Source: Myxococcales bacterium
GTDB taxonomy: Bacteria; Myxococcota_A; Polyangia; Haliangiales; Haliangiaceae
Direction: 5' to 3'
Length of the DNA stretch: 64,000 bases
Assembly (NCBI GenBank): GCA_016717005.1
Contig: JADJUF010000039.1
Span: 682,001 to 746,000 of the forward strand
In this document: piece after piece, positions 8,404-17,280 of the stretch
Numbering within the stretch: the first letter of the stretch is position 1
Layout of the letters: each line of letters begins with the position of its first letter
Translations under genes and position numbers: made by a program
Notes under the pieces: model-generated
The model's input: only the letters and a program-made list of their open reading frames with translations
Told to the model about the DNA's origin: nothing
Database searches by the model: none

Positions 8404-11124
8404 CTACCCCTCGCCCGCGGTCGCCACGTGCGCCAGCGGCGCCAGGTTCGAGTCGCCCGGCGTGAACCGCGCCGGATCGCGCGCGACGATCGCCTCGGCC
8501 AGCGACCGGAAGCACGCCGTCTGCGACGGCAGCGGCGTGCCCTCGGTGTGGGCGAACGCGGTCATCGCCACGATCACCTCGGCCGGCCGCCCCAGCGCCG
8601 CGACCACCTCGGCGGGGTCGGCCCAGACCCGCGCCGGCGCCGCCGCGATCAGCCCGCGCGCCAGCGCCACCTGCGCCGGCGCGCCGTCGATCCTGGTCCA
8701 GTAGTCCGGCGCCTCGATCAGCGCGGCGTCGGCGTCGGTCGGCGTCACCTGCTGGTGCAGCCCGCTGGCCACGTCCGCGAGCGCGCGCGCGTGCCCGGCC
8801 TGCATCCCCGACGGCAGATCGTCGGCGTAGACGTACCGCTGCACCTTCAGGTAGTGGGCGTAGCCCTCGAGGCGCTCGAGCACCACGATCCAGTCGTCGC
8901 CGCCCGCGACCCGCGCGCCGATCAGCCGCAGCGCGTGGTACTCACGCGACGGACCAACCCCGGTGACGAACCGCGGCCACGCGTCGCCGGCCTGGGCCGC
9001 CCAGTAGTCGAGGCACGCCAGCACGTGCGCCGGCACCAGCTCGGCCGACAGCCCGATCTGCGCGTACAGCGCGCGGGCCCGCTGCTCGTCGAGGCCGGCC
9101 ACCAGCCACCTGAAGACCTTGCGCGCCTGCGGCGTCGCCCAGGTCTGCAGGAACGACGCGGCGGCCGCGTCGCCGCCAGCCGCGAGCCGGCCCAGCTCGA
9201 CGAACCCGACCTCCGGGTGCGCGCCGACCCAGGCGCCGAACAGGGCGGTGGCCTGCGCGTCGGGCGTGCCGGTGGCGCCGGGCTCGTCCCAGCCGCCCAG
9301 GTCCCAGACGAACTTGAAGCCAGCCGACGACGCCACCGCCAGCACCGTCGCGCGCACGAGCGGCGAGGTCGCCGCGATCACGCCGTCGGGCCGGGCCCGC
9401 GCCGCGATCAGCGCCAGCGCGCCGTCGCCGTAGCGCTCGACCAGCGCGCGGTTCTCCGCCGCGGCGCGCGGCCCGGCCGCCAGGTCGAGGCGCCCGAACA
9501 CCGCCGCCGCCTCGTCGGCGGTCTCGAGCGACAACAGCGCCGCCCACGCGCGATCGTGATCCCACACCCAGCGCGCGCCGACGTAGCGCCCGTCGCCCCG
9601 CGCCAGCGACGTCGCGGTCGCCACGAGCGCCCGCGCCTCCGCCAGCGGCATCAGGCCGCGCGCGTCGACCTCGACCGCCGCCTCCTGCATCGCCGCCGGC
9701 AGGTAGCCCGCCGCGGTGTCGACGCGGTGCTCGGTCCACGGGTCGACGAACTCGCTCTCGCACAGCGCGTGCACGCGCCAGTCGAGGTTCGACGGCCCCG
9801 GCGCGAACCGCGCCGGATCGCGCGCCACCAGCGCAAGGACCAGCGAGCGGATCGCCGGCGCGTCGGACACCGCGACGTGCCACGGCTGCTCGCCGCCGTC
9901 GGGCCCGGGGCTCGACGGGTGCTCGTAGGCCTGGCTCGCCACCACGACCTCGCCGTCGGGCAGGCCCGCCGCCGCCAGCGCGTCGGCGACCGGCGGCCAG
10001 TACGCGTCCGGGTGCTCGGCCAGGTACGCGCGGATCGCGATGGTCCGCGCCGACCAGCTGCCGTACTCGGTGTTCCAGCCCGGGCGCAGGTCGTGGCGCG
10101 CGAACACCGACTCGTCGATGCGCAGCTCGCCGGCCGGGCCCTGCGCCACGGCGCCGCGGAACACCGGCGCGTCCTCCTCGTCGCACTCGAGCTCGAACGG
10201 TAGGTCGACGCGGTGATCGAACGCGAAGCCACCCTCGGCGTAGGGCCCGTACGCGTAGCGCGCGATCATGAACATGTCGGGGTCCGAGCCCTGCATGCGC
10301 TCGATCACCACCGCCCACCCGTCGCCGCTGGGGGCGCGCACGCCGATCAGCCGCTGGCCGAAGTACTCGAGCCGCCCGTCGACGCCGGCGTGGAACGTGG
10401 GCCACGAGCGCGCGCTGGCGTCCTCGAGCTCGGCCAGCACCGCCTCGGCGGTCAGCCCCGTGGCCAGGTCCAGCTCGGCCACCAGCTCGGGCGCGCCCGC
10501 CGCCGCCAGCCGCGCCCCGACGTCGCTCGGCGACCGCAGCGCCAGCGCCCGGAGCGCCGCCGCCGCCCGGGGCACGGTGCGCGCACGCCGCGCCAGCACC
10601 GGGTAGGCAACGTCGGGGTGCGTGCGGGTCCACGCCAGCACCTGGTCCAGCGCCGCCGCCGCGAGGGCCTCGTGATCGTCGGGCACCGGCGGCCGCTCGA
10701 ACACCCACGCCACCATCGTGCCGCCATCGGCGATCACGCCGTCGACCTCGAGCAAGAGCTCGAGCGCCCCGGGATCGTCGAGCGCCATCACGCACGGCAG
10801 CACGCACCACGGGTGGTTGATGAGCACGCCGTGGCCGACCCGCGTGCGCAGCCACGCCAGCGCGCCCGCGCCGTAGCGCTCGACCAGCGCGATGTTGTCG
10901 CGCCCACGCGGCGGCATCTGCCACTCGAGCTGCGCCGCCGCGGCGGCCAGCTCGGCGCCGTCGGCCAGGCTCACCAGCGCGGCCCAGACCTGGTCGAGGT
11001 TGTCGCGGGTGACCGCGGGGTTCGCGGCCAGGATCGACCGGGCCTCGTCGAGCGGCACCAGCCCGCGGTCGTCGAGGCGGTCGGGCGTGCGGTCGTCGTC
11101 ATCCAGGGCAGAGGTCAGCGACAT
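8404..11124 (-). CDS. Internally duplicated 906-residue protein of unknown function
   Basis: I do not recognise the family. The protein is two diverged copies of one module of about 440 residues. RGLVPLDEARSILA and RGLMPLAEARALVA open the copies. Later pairs are QRLIGVRAPSGDGWAVVIER with ALRLIGARVAGGDDWIVVLE, and VARDPARFAPGPSNL with VARDPARFTPGDSNL. Each copy ends with a short conserved tail. Helix-rich stretches (LVERYGAGALAWLRTRV) recall HEAT-like proteins. No signal peptide or membrane segment is seen. A GGAG sequence precedes the ATG by six bases (GGAGCCGACATG), so this start is Shine-Dalgarno-led. It is 68 bases upstream of the SDR gene on the same strand. Confidence 0.7.
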   Translation of the reverse strand: MSLTSALDDDDRTPDRLDDRGLVPLDEARSILAANPAVTRDNLDQVWAALVSLADGAELAAAAAQLEWQMPPRGRDNIALVERYGAGALAWLRTRVGHGVLINHPWCVLPCVMALDDPGALELLLEVDGVIADGGTMVAWVFERPPVPDDHEALAAAALDQVLAWTRTHPDVAYPVLARRARTVPRAAAALRALALRSPSDVGARLAAAGAPELVAELDLATGLTAEAVLAELEDASARSWPTFHAGVDGRLEYFGQRLIGVRAPSGDGWAVVIERMQGSDPDMFMIARYAYGPYAEGGFAFDHRVDLPFELECDEEDAPVFRGAVAQGPAGELRIDESVFARHDLRPGWNTEYGSWSARTIAIRAYLAEHPDAYWPPVADALAAAGLPDGEVVVASQAYEHPSSPGPDGGEQPWHVAVSDAPAIRSLVLALVARDPARFAPGPSNLDWRVHALCESEFVDPWTEHRVDTAAGYLPAAMQEAAVEVDARGLMPLAEARALVATATSLARGDGRYVGARWVWDHDRAWAALLSLETADEAAAVFGRLDLAAGPRAAAENRALVERYGDGALALIAARARPDGVIAATSPLVRATVLAVASSAGFKFVWDLGGWDEPGATGTPDAQATALFGAWVGAHPEVGFVELGRLAAGGDAAAASFLQTWATPQARKVFRWLVAGLDEQRARALYAQIGLSAELVPAHVLACLDYWAAQAGDAWPRFVTGVGPSREYHALRLIGARVAGGDDWIVVLERLEGYAHYLKVQRYVYADDLPSGMQAGHARALADVASGLHQQVTPTDADAALIEAPDYWTRIDGAPAQVALARGLIAAAPARVWADPAEVVAALGRPAEVIVAMTAFAHTEGTPLPSQTACFRSLAEAIVARDPARFTPGDSNLAPLAHVATAGEG

Positions 11125-11213
11125 GTCGGCTCCGGGTAGGTCTCCATCGTAGAGGCCGGCCGCCGCTGGATGTGACGTCGCCCGCGCGGAAAATCACCGC
11201 GCCGGTGACGCGC

Positions 11214-11669
<456 letters not shown>

Positions 11670-11723
11670 GGTCCACCGCTATCACGCGGCCGCGCGCACG
11701 CGGTCCGGGCCTCGCTCACGGCC

Positions 11724-11825
11724 GCTGGCACGCCGCGACCGGATCGGCGCCGGCTGTCGCACCGCCGCACGTCCGCTGGCGCGCCGCGACCGGATCGACG
11801 CCCACGGTCGCACCACCGCAGCGAG
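11724..11825. repeat. Two-copy 51-bp tandem repeat
   Basis: Two adjacent 51-base copies begin GCTGGC(A/G)CGCCGCGACC and differ at a few positions. They fill most of the 189-base divergent gap between exbD and the crotonase gene. Confidence 0.7.
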
Positions 11826-11844
11826 CACGCGCGCGAACCCGGGG

Positions 11845-11850
11845 TACGCT
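11845..11850 (+). promoter_or_regulatory. -10-like hexamer TACGCT, leaderless start
   Basis: TACGCT lies eight bases before the crotonase ATG, with no Shine-Dalgarno sequence between them. Confidence 0.45.
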
Positions 11851-11858
11851 GGCCGCGC

Positions 11859-12626
11859 ATGCCCACCGCCACCGTGCTCACCACCATCGCCGCCGGCGTC
11901 GCCACGATCCAGATCGATCGGCCCGCCAAGAAGAACGCGCTCGACGCCGCCACCTACCGCGGCCTCACCGACGCGCTCGCCAACGCCGCCGCCGAGCCGA
12001 CGGTGCGGGTCGCGATCCTCACCGGCACCCGCGAGGTGTTCACCGCGGGCAACGACCTCGGCGACTTCGCCCGGGTCCGGGCCGGCGGCGGCGATCTGTC
12101 CGCCAGCGACTTCCTGCGCGCGCTGATCGCGTTCCCCAAGCCGCTGGTGGCCGCGGTCAACGGCTGGGCGGTCGGCATCGGCACGACGCTGCTGCTCCAC
12201 TGCGACTTCGCCTACGCCGCTCCGACCGCGCGCTTCCGCACGCCGTTCGTCGACCTCGGCGTCTGCCCCGAGGCCGGCTCGACCGTGCTGCTGCCGCGGA
12301 TGATCGGGCCGCGCCGCGCCCACGAGCTGATCTACCTCGGCCGCGAGATCGACGGCACCACCGCCGCCGCCTGGGGCCTGGTCAGCGAGGTCGCCGACGA
12401 TCCCCTGGCCCGCGCGCAGGCCGTCGCCGCCGAGCTGGCCGCCAAGGCGCCCGGCGCGATCCGCGCGACCAAGGCGCTCCTGGCCCGCGCCACCGCCGAC
12501 GAGCTGGCCGCCGCGATGACCGCCGAGCTGGCCGAGTTCCGCGCCCGGCTCGTGTCCGACGAGGCCGCCGAGGCGGCGATGGCGCTCATGGCCCGCCGCC
12601 GCCCCGACTTCACGCGGTTCGCGTGA
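11859..12626 (+). CDS. Enoyl-CoA hydratase/isomerase (crotonase) family protein
   Basis: The 255-residue product shows the crotonase signatures IQIDRPAKKNALDAATY, the first oxyanion-hole loop around FTAGNDLGDF and the second in VNGWAVGIGTTLLLHCDFAY, then FVDLGVCPEAGSTVLLPRMI. The N-D-L pattern with a single acidic residue in the later loop favours an enoyl-CoA isomerase or a broad-specificity member rather than classical hydratase. It would act on acyl-CoA thioesters in the cytoplasm, probably in fatty-acid or aromatic-acid breakdown. No pathway partners are adjacent. Confidence 0.85.
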   Translation: MPTATVLTTIAAGVATIQIDRPAKKNALDAATYRGLTDALANAAAEPTVRVAILTGTREVFTAGNDLGDFARVRAGGGDLSASDFLRALIAFPKPLVAAVNGWAVGIGTTLLLHCDFAYAAPTARFRTPFVDLGVCPEAGSTVLLPRMIGPRRAHELIYLGREIDGTTAAAWGLVSEVADDPLARAQAVAAELAAKAPGAIRATKALLARATADELAAAMTAELAEFRARLVSDEAAEAAMALMARRRPDFTRFA

Positions 12627-12692
12627 CGATCGCCTCGTGGTCCACGTCGACGTCGACCGCGGCGACGCGGTCGGCGCCAACTTGGTGAGGGA

Positions 12693-13229
12693 TCACGGGT
12701 AGACGATCTTGCGCGTCGGCGACGTGCGCGACTTGTTCGAGAAGTTGGTCGCGACGGTGTTCCAGCGGTAGGTCCAGGCCGTCAGCGAGAAGCCGGTCGG
12801 GCACGACGGCACCTGCGCCGCCCGCGACACCTCGGCGCCGACCCAGACGCCGTTGGACACGGACGAGCCCACCGAGCCGGCCTGGCTGTCGGTGATGGTC
12901 GGCTTGATGAACGTGCCGGTGGTGCACGCACCCGCGAGACAGCAGGTCCGCGTCACCACCGGGTACATGTCGACCCGCTTCACGCCGCCGTTCAGGTCGA
13001 GGCCCGAGCCGACCGCGATCACCGAGGCGTTCGCGCCCAGGTGGTAGGTGAAGTTGGCGTCCTGGCTGACCAGCTCCTCGTAGGTGTCGTCCCACCAGAC
13101 CCCGTCGTAGGTGTCCGGTGCGGTCGGGTCGGAGGCCGGGACCGTGACCGTCGAGTAGGCGTCGCAGTCGGTCGAGCCCATGGTGAACAGGAGCAGGAGG
13201 GGGGATACGGCCAGCATGGCTTTGCGCAT
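12693..13229 (-). CDS. Secreted hypothetical protein
   Basis: The 178-residue product starts with MRKAMLAVSPLLLLFTMG, a signal peptide; the Cys that follows (STDC) is not in a good lipobox, so simple cleavage is more likely. The mature part contains four further Cys (TCCLAGAC and a later VPSC) and is rich in Thr, Ser and Asn, consistent with an extracytoplasmic beta-structured domain. An in-frame TTG/GTG extension upstream has no signal-like sequence and was rejected. I recognise no family. Confidence 0.6.
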   Translation of the reverse strand: MRKAMLAVSPLLLLFTMGSTDCDAYSTVTVPASDPTAPDTYDGVWWDDTYEELVSQDANFTYHLGANASVIAVGSGLDLNGGVKRVDMYPVVTRTCCLAGACTTGTFIKPTITDSQAGSVGSSVSNGVWVGAEVSRAAQVPSCPTGFSLTAWTYRWNTVATNFSNKSRTSPTRKIVYP

Positions 13230-13463
13230 ACCGACTGGAGGTGGGCTCGCGGGCAAAGTGACTGGCAACACGCGGCATCGACCGGCACTCGCGACAGGGC
13301 CCGCCAGGCCATTTAACCAACTGGAATTACTTGCCGAGGCGGCTTCGGGCGGGGCCTGTACACCCGGCTAGCCGACAAGCCAGGCCACGCCGCGCGCCGG
13401 CGCCTCCGACTTCACGCGTCAACCAAGGTGCGGAGATCAGAGGACCGCGCGACTGCGCCAGGG

Positions 13464-13479
13464 CGGCACGGTCCGTGCT
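13464..13479 (+). promoter_or_regulatory. Sigma-54-like -24/-12 element before the transglutaminase gene
   Basis: The sequence CGGCACGGTCCGTGCT matches GGCACG exactly and keeps GG-N10-GC, with one mismatch in the TTGC part. The predicted start of transcription is about 9 bases before the ATG, and the short leader contains no Shine-Dalgarno sequence. Confidence 0.35.
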
Positions 13480-13498
13480 CTTGGGACTGGCAACACCC

Positions 13499-15670
13499 AT
13501 GAAGACCCAGACGATCCTCCGTTTCACGCTCGGCTGCCTCATCGGCGTGGCCGGGTGCGCCGATTTCGATGATGGCAAGCCCGACGAGAGCGACGTCAAG
13601 GGCGGCGCGGACGGCAAGGCCGAGGCCTGGGGCTCCGCCGACAACCCCGCGCTGTTCAGCGACTCGCTCGAGTACAAGCTCGCCGAGCTGCCGATGAACG
13701 GCCAGGCCACCAACGTGCCGTGGGCCGGCAACTACTGGCCGGTCTACCAGGACAGCATCAACCACAAGTGGGCCGGCGCCTCGAGCGAGTCGCCCTCCGC
13801 GAAGTACGGCCGCGCGTTCGGCGTGACCGGCGTCGAGGACGCCGTCTCCCGGAACCACGGCATCGACGCCCAGTCGTCGCGCACCGCGTGCACCACCGAC
13901 GCGCAGTGCAACGCCCAGATCGGCGAGTCGTGCGCCATCCGCGAAGGCCAGACCAACGGCCGCTGCATCCCGACGTGGTGGGGCATCTGCCACGCCTGGA
14001 CCCCGGCCGCGATCCTCCTGCCCGAGCCCAAGCACGCCGTCACCTACAACGGCGTCGAGCTGAAGGTCCAGGACATCAAGGCCCTGCTCACCCTGGTGCA
14101 CAACAGCACCAACACCAAGTTCGTCTCGCTCCGCTGCAACACCGACGCGCAGGGCACGCCCGGCATCAACTTCGACAACTACGGCCGGCCCCAGGGCGGC
14201 GACGCCAGCTGCAAGGACACCAACCCCGGCACGTACCACGTCCTGCTCGCCAACTACCTCGGCAAGCAGGGCGCGTCGTTCGCCGAGGACCGCACCTACG
14301 ACGACGAGGTCTGGAACCAGCCGCTGCGCGCCTACCGCGTCACCGCCCAGACCGAGGTCTCGGCGCTCGAGGCCAACAAGCTCGTCGGCGTGACCCCGCA
14401 GGGCGGCACCACCACCGAGAAGACCGGCTCGGTCGCCAAGGGCGCGTGGGCCCAGCTCGGCTCGTTCCCGGTGACCGCCGGCTCGAACTTCACCGTCGCG
14501 ATGACCGGCACCGGCGACGCCGACCTGTACGTCAAGTTCGGCAGCGCGCCGACCGCGTCGAGCTACGACTGCCGCCCCTACGGCGGTGACTCCAACGAGA
14601 CCTGCAACCTGACCGTCCCGGCCGGCGCCACCCAGGCGTTCGTCGCGGTGCTCGGCTACAGCGAGACCGCCGCCACCTACACCGCCAGCATCACCAGCGG
14701 CGGCGCCATCCCCTCGACCTACGTCTTCAACGACAAGGCCGTCAAGTTCTTCAAGGTCCACACCGAAGTCGACTACATCTCGGAGTCGAACGCCTCGACC
14801 GACGGCAACCTGGCCTCGACGATCGACCGCTACACCCACACCGATCGCTACGACTACATCCTCGAGATCGACGCCGCGGGCAAGATCATCGGCGGCGAGT
14901 GGCTCGGCGAGTCCAAGCGCGCCCACCCCGACTTCGTGTGGCTGCCCATCAGCGTCCGCGGCTCGTCGGTCGCCGGCGGCAAGATCACCTACGCCAACGT
15001 CAAGACCATCTACGACCTGTCGATGGCCGATGGCAACCCGCCGACCACCGGTGGCGACAAGGTCGTCGACGAGGCCGGCACGGTCACCAAGGGCGCCTGG
15101 AAGCACTACGGCCCGTACAACGTCGCCGCCGGCGCCACGTTCACCGCGGTCATGACCGGCGACAACGACGCCGACCTGTACGTCCGCAAGAACGCCGCGC
15201 CCACCGCCGCGACCTACGACTGCCGCCCCTACCGCAACGGCACCGACGAGGAGTGCTCGATCGTCGGCCCCGCGGTCATCTACGTCGGCGTCAACGGCTA
15301 CGCCGCCTCGTCGACCTTCGCGCTCAAGATCACCTACAAGGAGGGCACCGGCGCCCCGCCGGTCGAGCCGCCGCCCGCCGCCGTCACGCACCTCGACACC
15401 TCGGGCTCGGTCGCCCAGGGCGAGATGAAGCTCTTCACGATGGACGTCATCGCCGGCAAGAAGATCGTCATCCGCACCACCGCCCCCAACGACGTCGACC
15501 TCTACATCATGATGGGCGCCGCGCCGACCACCAGCGCGTACACGATGCGCGCCTGGACCTCGTCGGGCGCCGAGACCATCGCCTACACGCCGACCTCGAA
15601 CGGCACGCTGCAGATCGGCGTCCACGGCTACGCCGCGTCGACCTTCACGCTCAAGACCGCGAACAACTGA
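13499..15670 (+). CDS. Transglutaminase-elicitor-type lipoprotein with three PPC domains
   Basis: The 723-residue protein starts with MKTQTILRFTLGCLIGVAGC, a lipoprotein signal with lipobox VAGC. The main domain matches the transglutaminase-elicitor family (PF16683, first known from Phytophthora): PWAGNYWPVYQDSINHKWAG, the catalytic-Cys motif WWGICHAWTP (Cys about residue 164), and later DRYDYILEIDAAGKIIGGEW with HPDFVWLP. Transglutaminases cross-link Gln to Lys side chains. A PPC domain (about 314-400) interrupts the catalytic domain between LRAYRVT and the C-terminal VFNDKAVKFF part; two further PPC domains fill about 530-722, each with the DADLYV or DVDLYI motif. A perfect hairpin follows the stop. 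Extracellular, surface-anchored activity is inferred. Confidence 0.85.
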   Translation: MKTQTILRFTLGCLIGVAGCADFDDGKPDESDVKGGADGKAEAWGSADNPALFSDSLEYKLAELPMNGQATNVPWAGNYWPVYQDSINHKWAGASSESPSAKYGRAFGVTGVEDAVSRNHGIDAQSSRTACTTDAQCNAQIGESCAIREGQTNGRCIPTWWGICHAWTPAAILLPEPKHAVTYNGVELKVQDIKALLTLVHNSTNTKFVSLRCNTDAQGTPGINFDNYGRPQGGDASCKDTNPGTYHVLLANYLGKQGASFAEDRTYDDEVWNQPLRAYRVTAQTEVSALEANKLVGVTPQGGTTTEKTGSVAKGAWAQLGSFPVTAGSNFTVAMTGTGDADLYVKFGSAPTASSYDCRPYGGDSNETCNLTVPAGATQAFVAVLGYSETAATYTASITSGGAIPSTYVFNDKAVKFFKVHTEVDYISESNASTDGNLASTIDRYTHTDRYDYILEIDAAGKIIGGEWLGESKRAHPDFVWLPISVRGSSVAGGKITYANVKTIYDLSMADGNPPTTGGDKVVDEAGTVTKGAWKHYGPYNVAAGATFTAVMTGDNDADLYVRKNAAPTAATYDCRPYRNGTDEECSIVGPAVIYVGVNGYAASSTFALKITYKEGTGAPPVEPPPAAVTHLDTSGSVAQGEMKLFTMDVIAGKKIVIRTTAPNDVDLYIMMGAAPTTSAYTMRAWTSSGAETIAYTPTSNGTLQIGVHGYAASTFTLKTANN

Positions 15671-15790
15671 GTTCCTCGGGAGGCCTGTCGCCAGGCCTCC
15701 CCTCGTCGGGGCAAGCCCGACGAGCCTCCCCTCCGAGACGCGAGACTCCCGGCGCGTGGACCGGTGCTCGACCGAACACGTTACGTCCTC
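15668..15790 (+). repeat. Solitary copy of the stop-codon-linked double-hairpin element
   Basis: The element starts with the gene's own stop codon (TGAGTTCC). It contains two perfect hairpins, then GGCGCGTGGACCGGTGCTCG and a GTTACG tail, in the same order as the array units at the far end of the window. The second stem is CTCGTCGGG paired with CCCGACGAG around a GCAAG loop. Confidence 0.7.
15678..15701 (+). terminator. Terminator-like hairpin after the transglutaminase gene
   Basis: GGGAGGCCT pairs perfectly with AGGCCTCCC across a six-base loop. There is no T-run after it, so intrinsic termination is not certain. Confidence 0.6.
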
Positions 15791-15853
15791 TGAGCGAACC
15801 GCTCGCGCGTCCGAGACGGCCCGGCACACAGCCCGGGCCGTTTGCATTTTCGG

Positions 15854-15992
<139 letters not shown>

Positions 15993-16134
15993 GATCCCCG
16001 ATCCCGATCTCGGATCCCGATCCCGATCTCGGATCCCGATCCCGATCTCGGATCCCGATCCCGATCTCGGATCCCGATCCCGGATCCCGATCCCGATCCC
16101 GATCCCGATTCCCGATCCCGATCCCGGATCCGAT
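15993..16134. repeat. GATCCC hexanucleotide microsatellite
   Basis: The tract consists of GATCCC units and GATCTCG variants in a higher-order pattern of about 19 bases. A related GATCCC tract occurs at 50.2 kb. Confidence 0.85.
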
Positions 16135-16200
16135 CCGCCGCTGGCGCCGCCGAACGCCCGCCCACGAGCCCCGAGTCATCGTGGTATACGCATCGCCGTC

Positions 16201-16881
16201 GTGGACGCCCAGAGCCTGCCCATCACCGCCAGCGCGCCCGCGCGCGTGCTGGTCGCCGGCGATCGCTTCGCGATCCCGGCCGGGGCCGCGCTGGTCGAGG
16301 CGGCGGCGGCGCTGCGGCGGGCCGCCCTCCCCGACGCCCCCGTCGACGAGCTGCGCGCCGCGGCCCGCACCGCCGGCGAGGCCTGGGTCGACACCATCCT
16401 CGACGGCTTCGTCCTGGCGCTGGCCGCGGCGGCCCGCGGGCGCGCAGCCGGTCGCCGCACCGCCAGCACGATCCGCGATCTCGCGGATACGATCGTCGGC
16501 TCTGGCACCCGCCGGCTCGACGCCGTCCACGCCGACGGCTTCATCGCGTTCCTCGACGCCCACGTCGCCGACGGCCCGGCCGCGACGATCGTGTTTCCAT
16601 TGGAGCCAGCGCTGGCCGAGGCCCTGACGCCCGCGCTCGCCGCGGACGTGCCGCCGCCGGTCCTCGCCCGCGCGCTGCACGCGACCGTCGACGCGACGCT
16701 GACCAACTTCCTCGACGCGCCGCTGGCGCTCCTCGGCCTCGGCCTGGTCGTGCGCACCGGGGTCCGCATCGGCCGCGCCGCCGTCGCCAGCCGGGTCCGC
16801 GGCGAGATCGAGCGCGCGGTGCGCGACCCCGCCGCCGCCGCGCGCCTGCAGGCGATGCTGCTCGGCTACGTCGCCGGCTGA
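16201..16881 (+). CDS. Hypothetical protein, Ala-rich, helical
   Basis: The frame codes for 226 residues from a GTG start (VDAQSLPITASAP); no ATG fits. The protein is strongly Ala-rich and helical, with a hydrophobic segment near residue 180 (LALLGLGLVVRTGVRIG) that could be a membrane or amphipathic helix. GTATAC lies upstream and could be a -10. I recognise no family. It is kept because codon third positions are strongly GC-biased and the frame stays open well beyond neighbouring shadows, but the start is uncertain. Confidence 0.5.
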   Translation: MDAQSLPITASAPARVLVAGDRFAIPAGAALVEAAAALRRAALPDAPVDELRAAARTAGEAWVDTILDGFVLALAAAARGRAAGRRTASTIRDLADTIVGSGTRRLDAVHADGFIAFLDAHVADGPAATIVFPLEPALAEALTPALAADVPPPVLARALHATVDATLTNFLDAPLALLGLGLVVRTGVRIGRAAVASRVRGEIERAVRDPAAAARLQAMLLGYVAG

Positions 16882-16917
16882 GCGCGTGATTCTGCGCCAC
16901 CGCCCGGCGCCGCGCCG

Positions 16918-16923
16918 TACAAT
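16918..16923 (+). promoter_or_regulatory. -10 hexamer TACAAT, leaderless start
   Basis: A strong -10 match ends exactly six bases before the ATG, so transcription should start at or next to the start codon. Confidence 0.55.
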
Positions 16924-16929
16924 CGCGGC

Positions 16930-17253
16930 ATGACGCGTGCGCCGATCGTCCTGACGCTGGTCCTGCTCGGGTGCGGCGACAGCACGACCCCCATCGACGC
17001 GGCGGTCATCGACGCGGCGACCGTGGACGCCAGCGTCGACGCCGGCGCGCCCGATTGCGACGGCGGCTGCGCCGGCGCCGGCGAGGTCTGCGGCGACTCG
17101 CCGGTCGATCTCGACGCCGGCGCGCGCCCGTGCGGCGCCGGCCTGGTGTGCTGCTACCCGTGCGGCGTCGCCAACTGCGAAGACCGCTGCATCGCGCCGT
17201 GCGCGCCCGGATCCGGCTGCCAGGAGAGCGGCTGCCCCGGGCCGTTCCCGTGA
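16930..17253 (+). CDS. Small cysteine-rich lipoprotein
   Basis: The 107-residue protein begins with MTRAPIVLTLVLLGCGDS, a lipoprotein signal with lipobox LLGC. A low-complexity Asp/Ala/Val linker (PIDAAVIDAATVDASVDAGA) follows, then a domain with about 13 Cys residues in closely spaced pairs (CDGGCAGAGEVCGDS, GLVCCYPCGVANCEDRC). The pattern suggests a disulfide-rich surface module. The start is fixed by the leaderless -10 six bases upstream. No function is known. Confidence 0.7.
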   Translation: MTRAPIVLTLVLLGCGDSTTPIDAAVIDAATVDASVDAGAPDCDGGCAGAGEVCGDSPVDLDAGARPCGAGLVCCYPCGVANCEDRCIAPCAPGSGCQESGCPGPFP

Positions 17254-17280
17254 GGCGCGGCCTCGGCCCTCGAGGCGCCG

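Noticed and set aside
13250..13275. Sigma-54-like match ACTGGCAACACGCGGC before the secreted hypothetical gene
   Set aside because: The GG to GC distance is nine bases, not ten, and the orientation does not fit the adjacent start.
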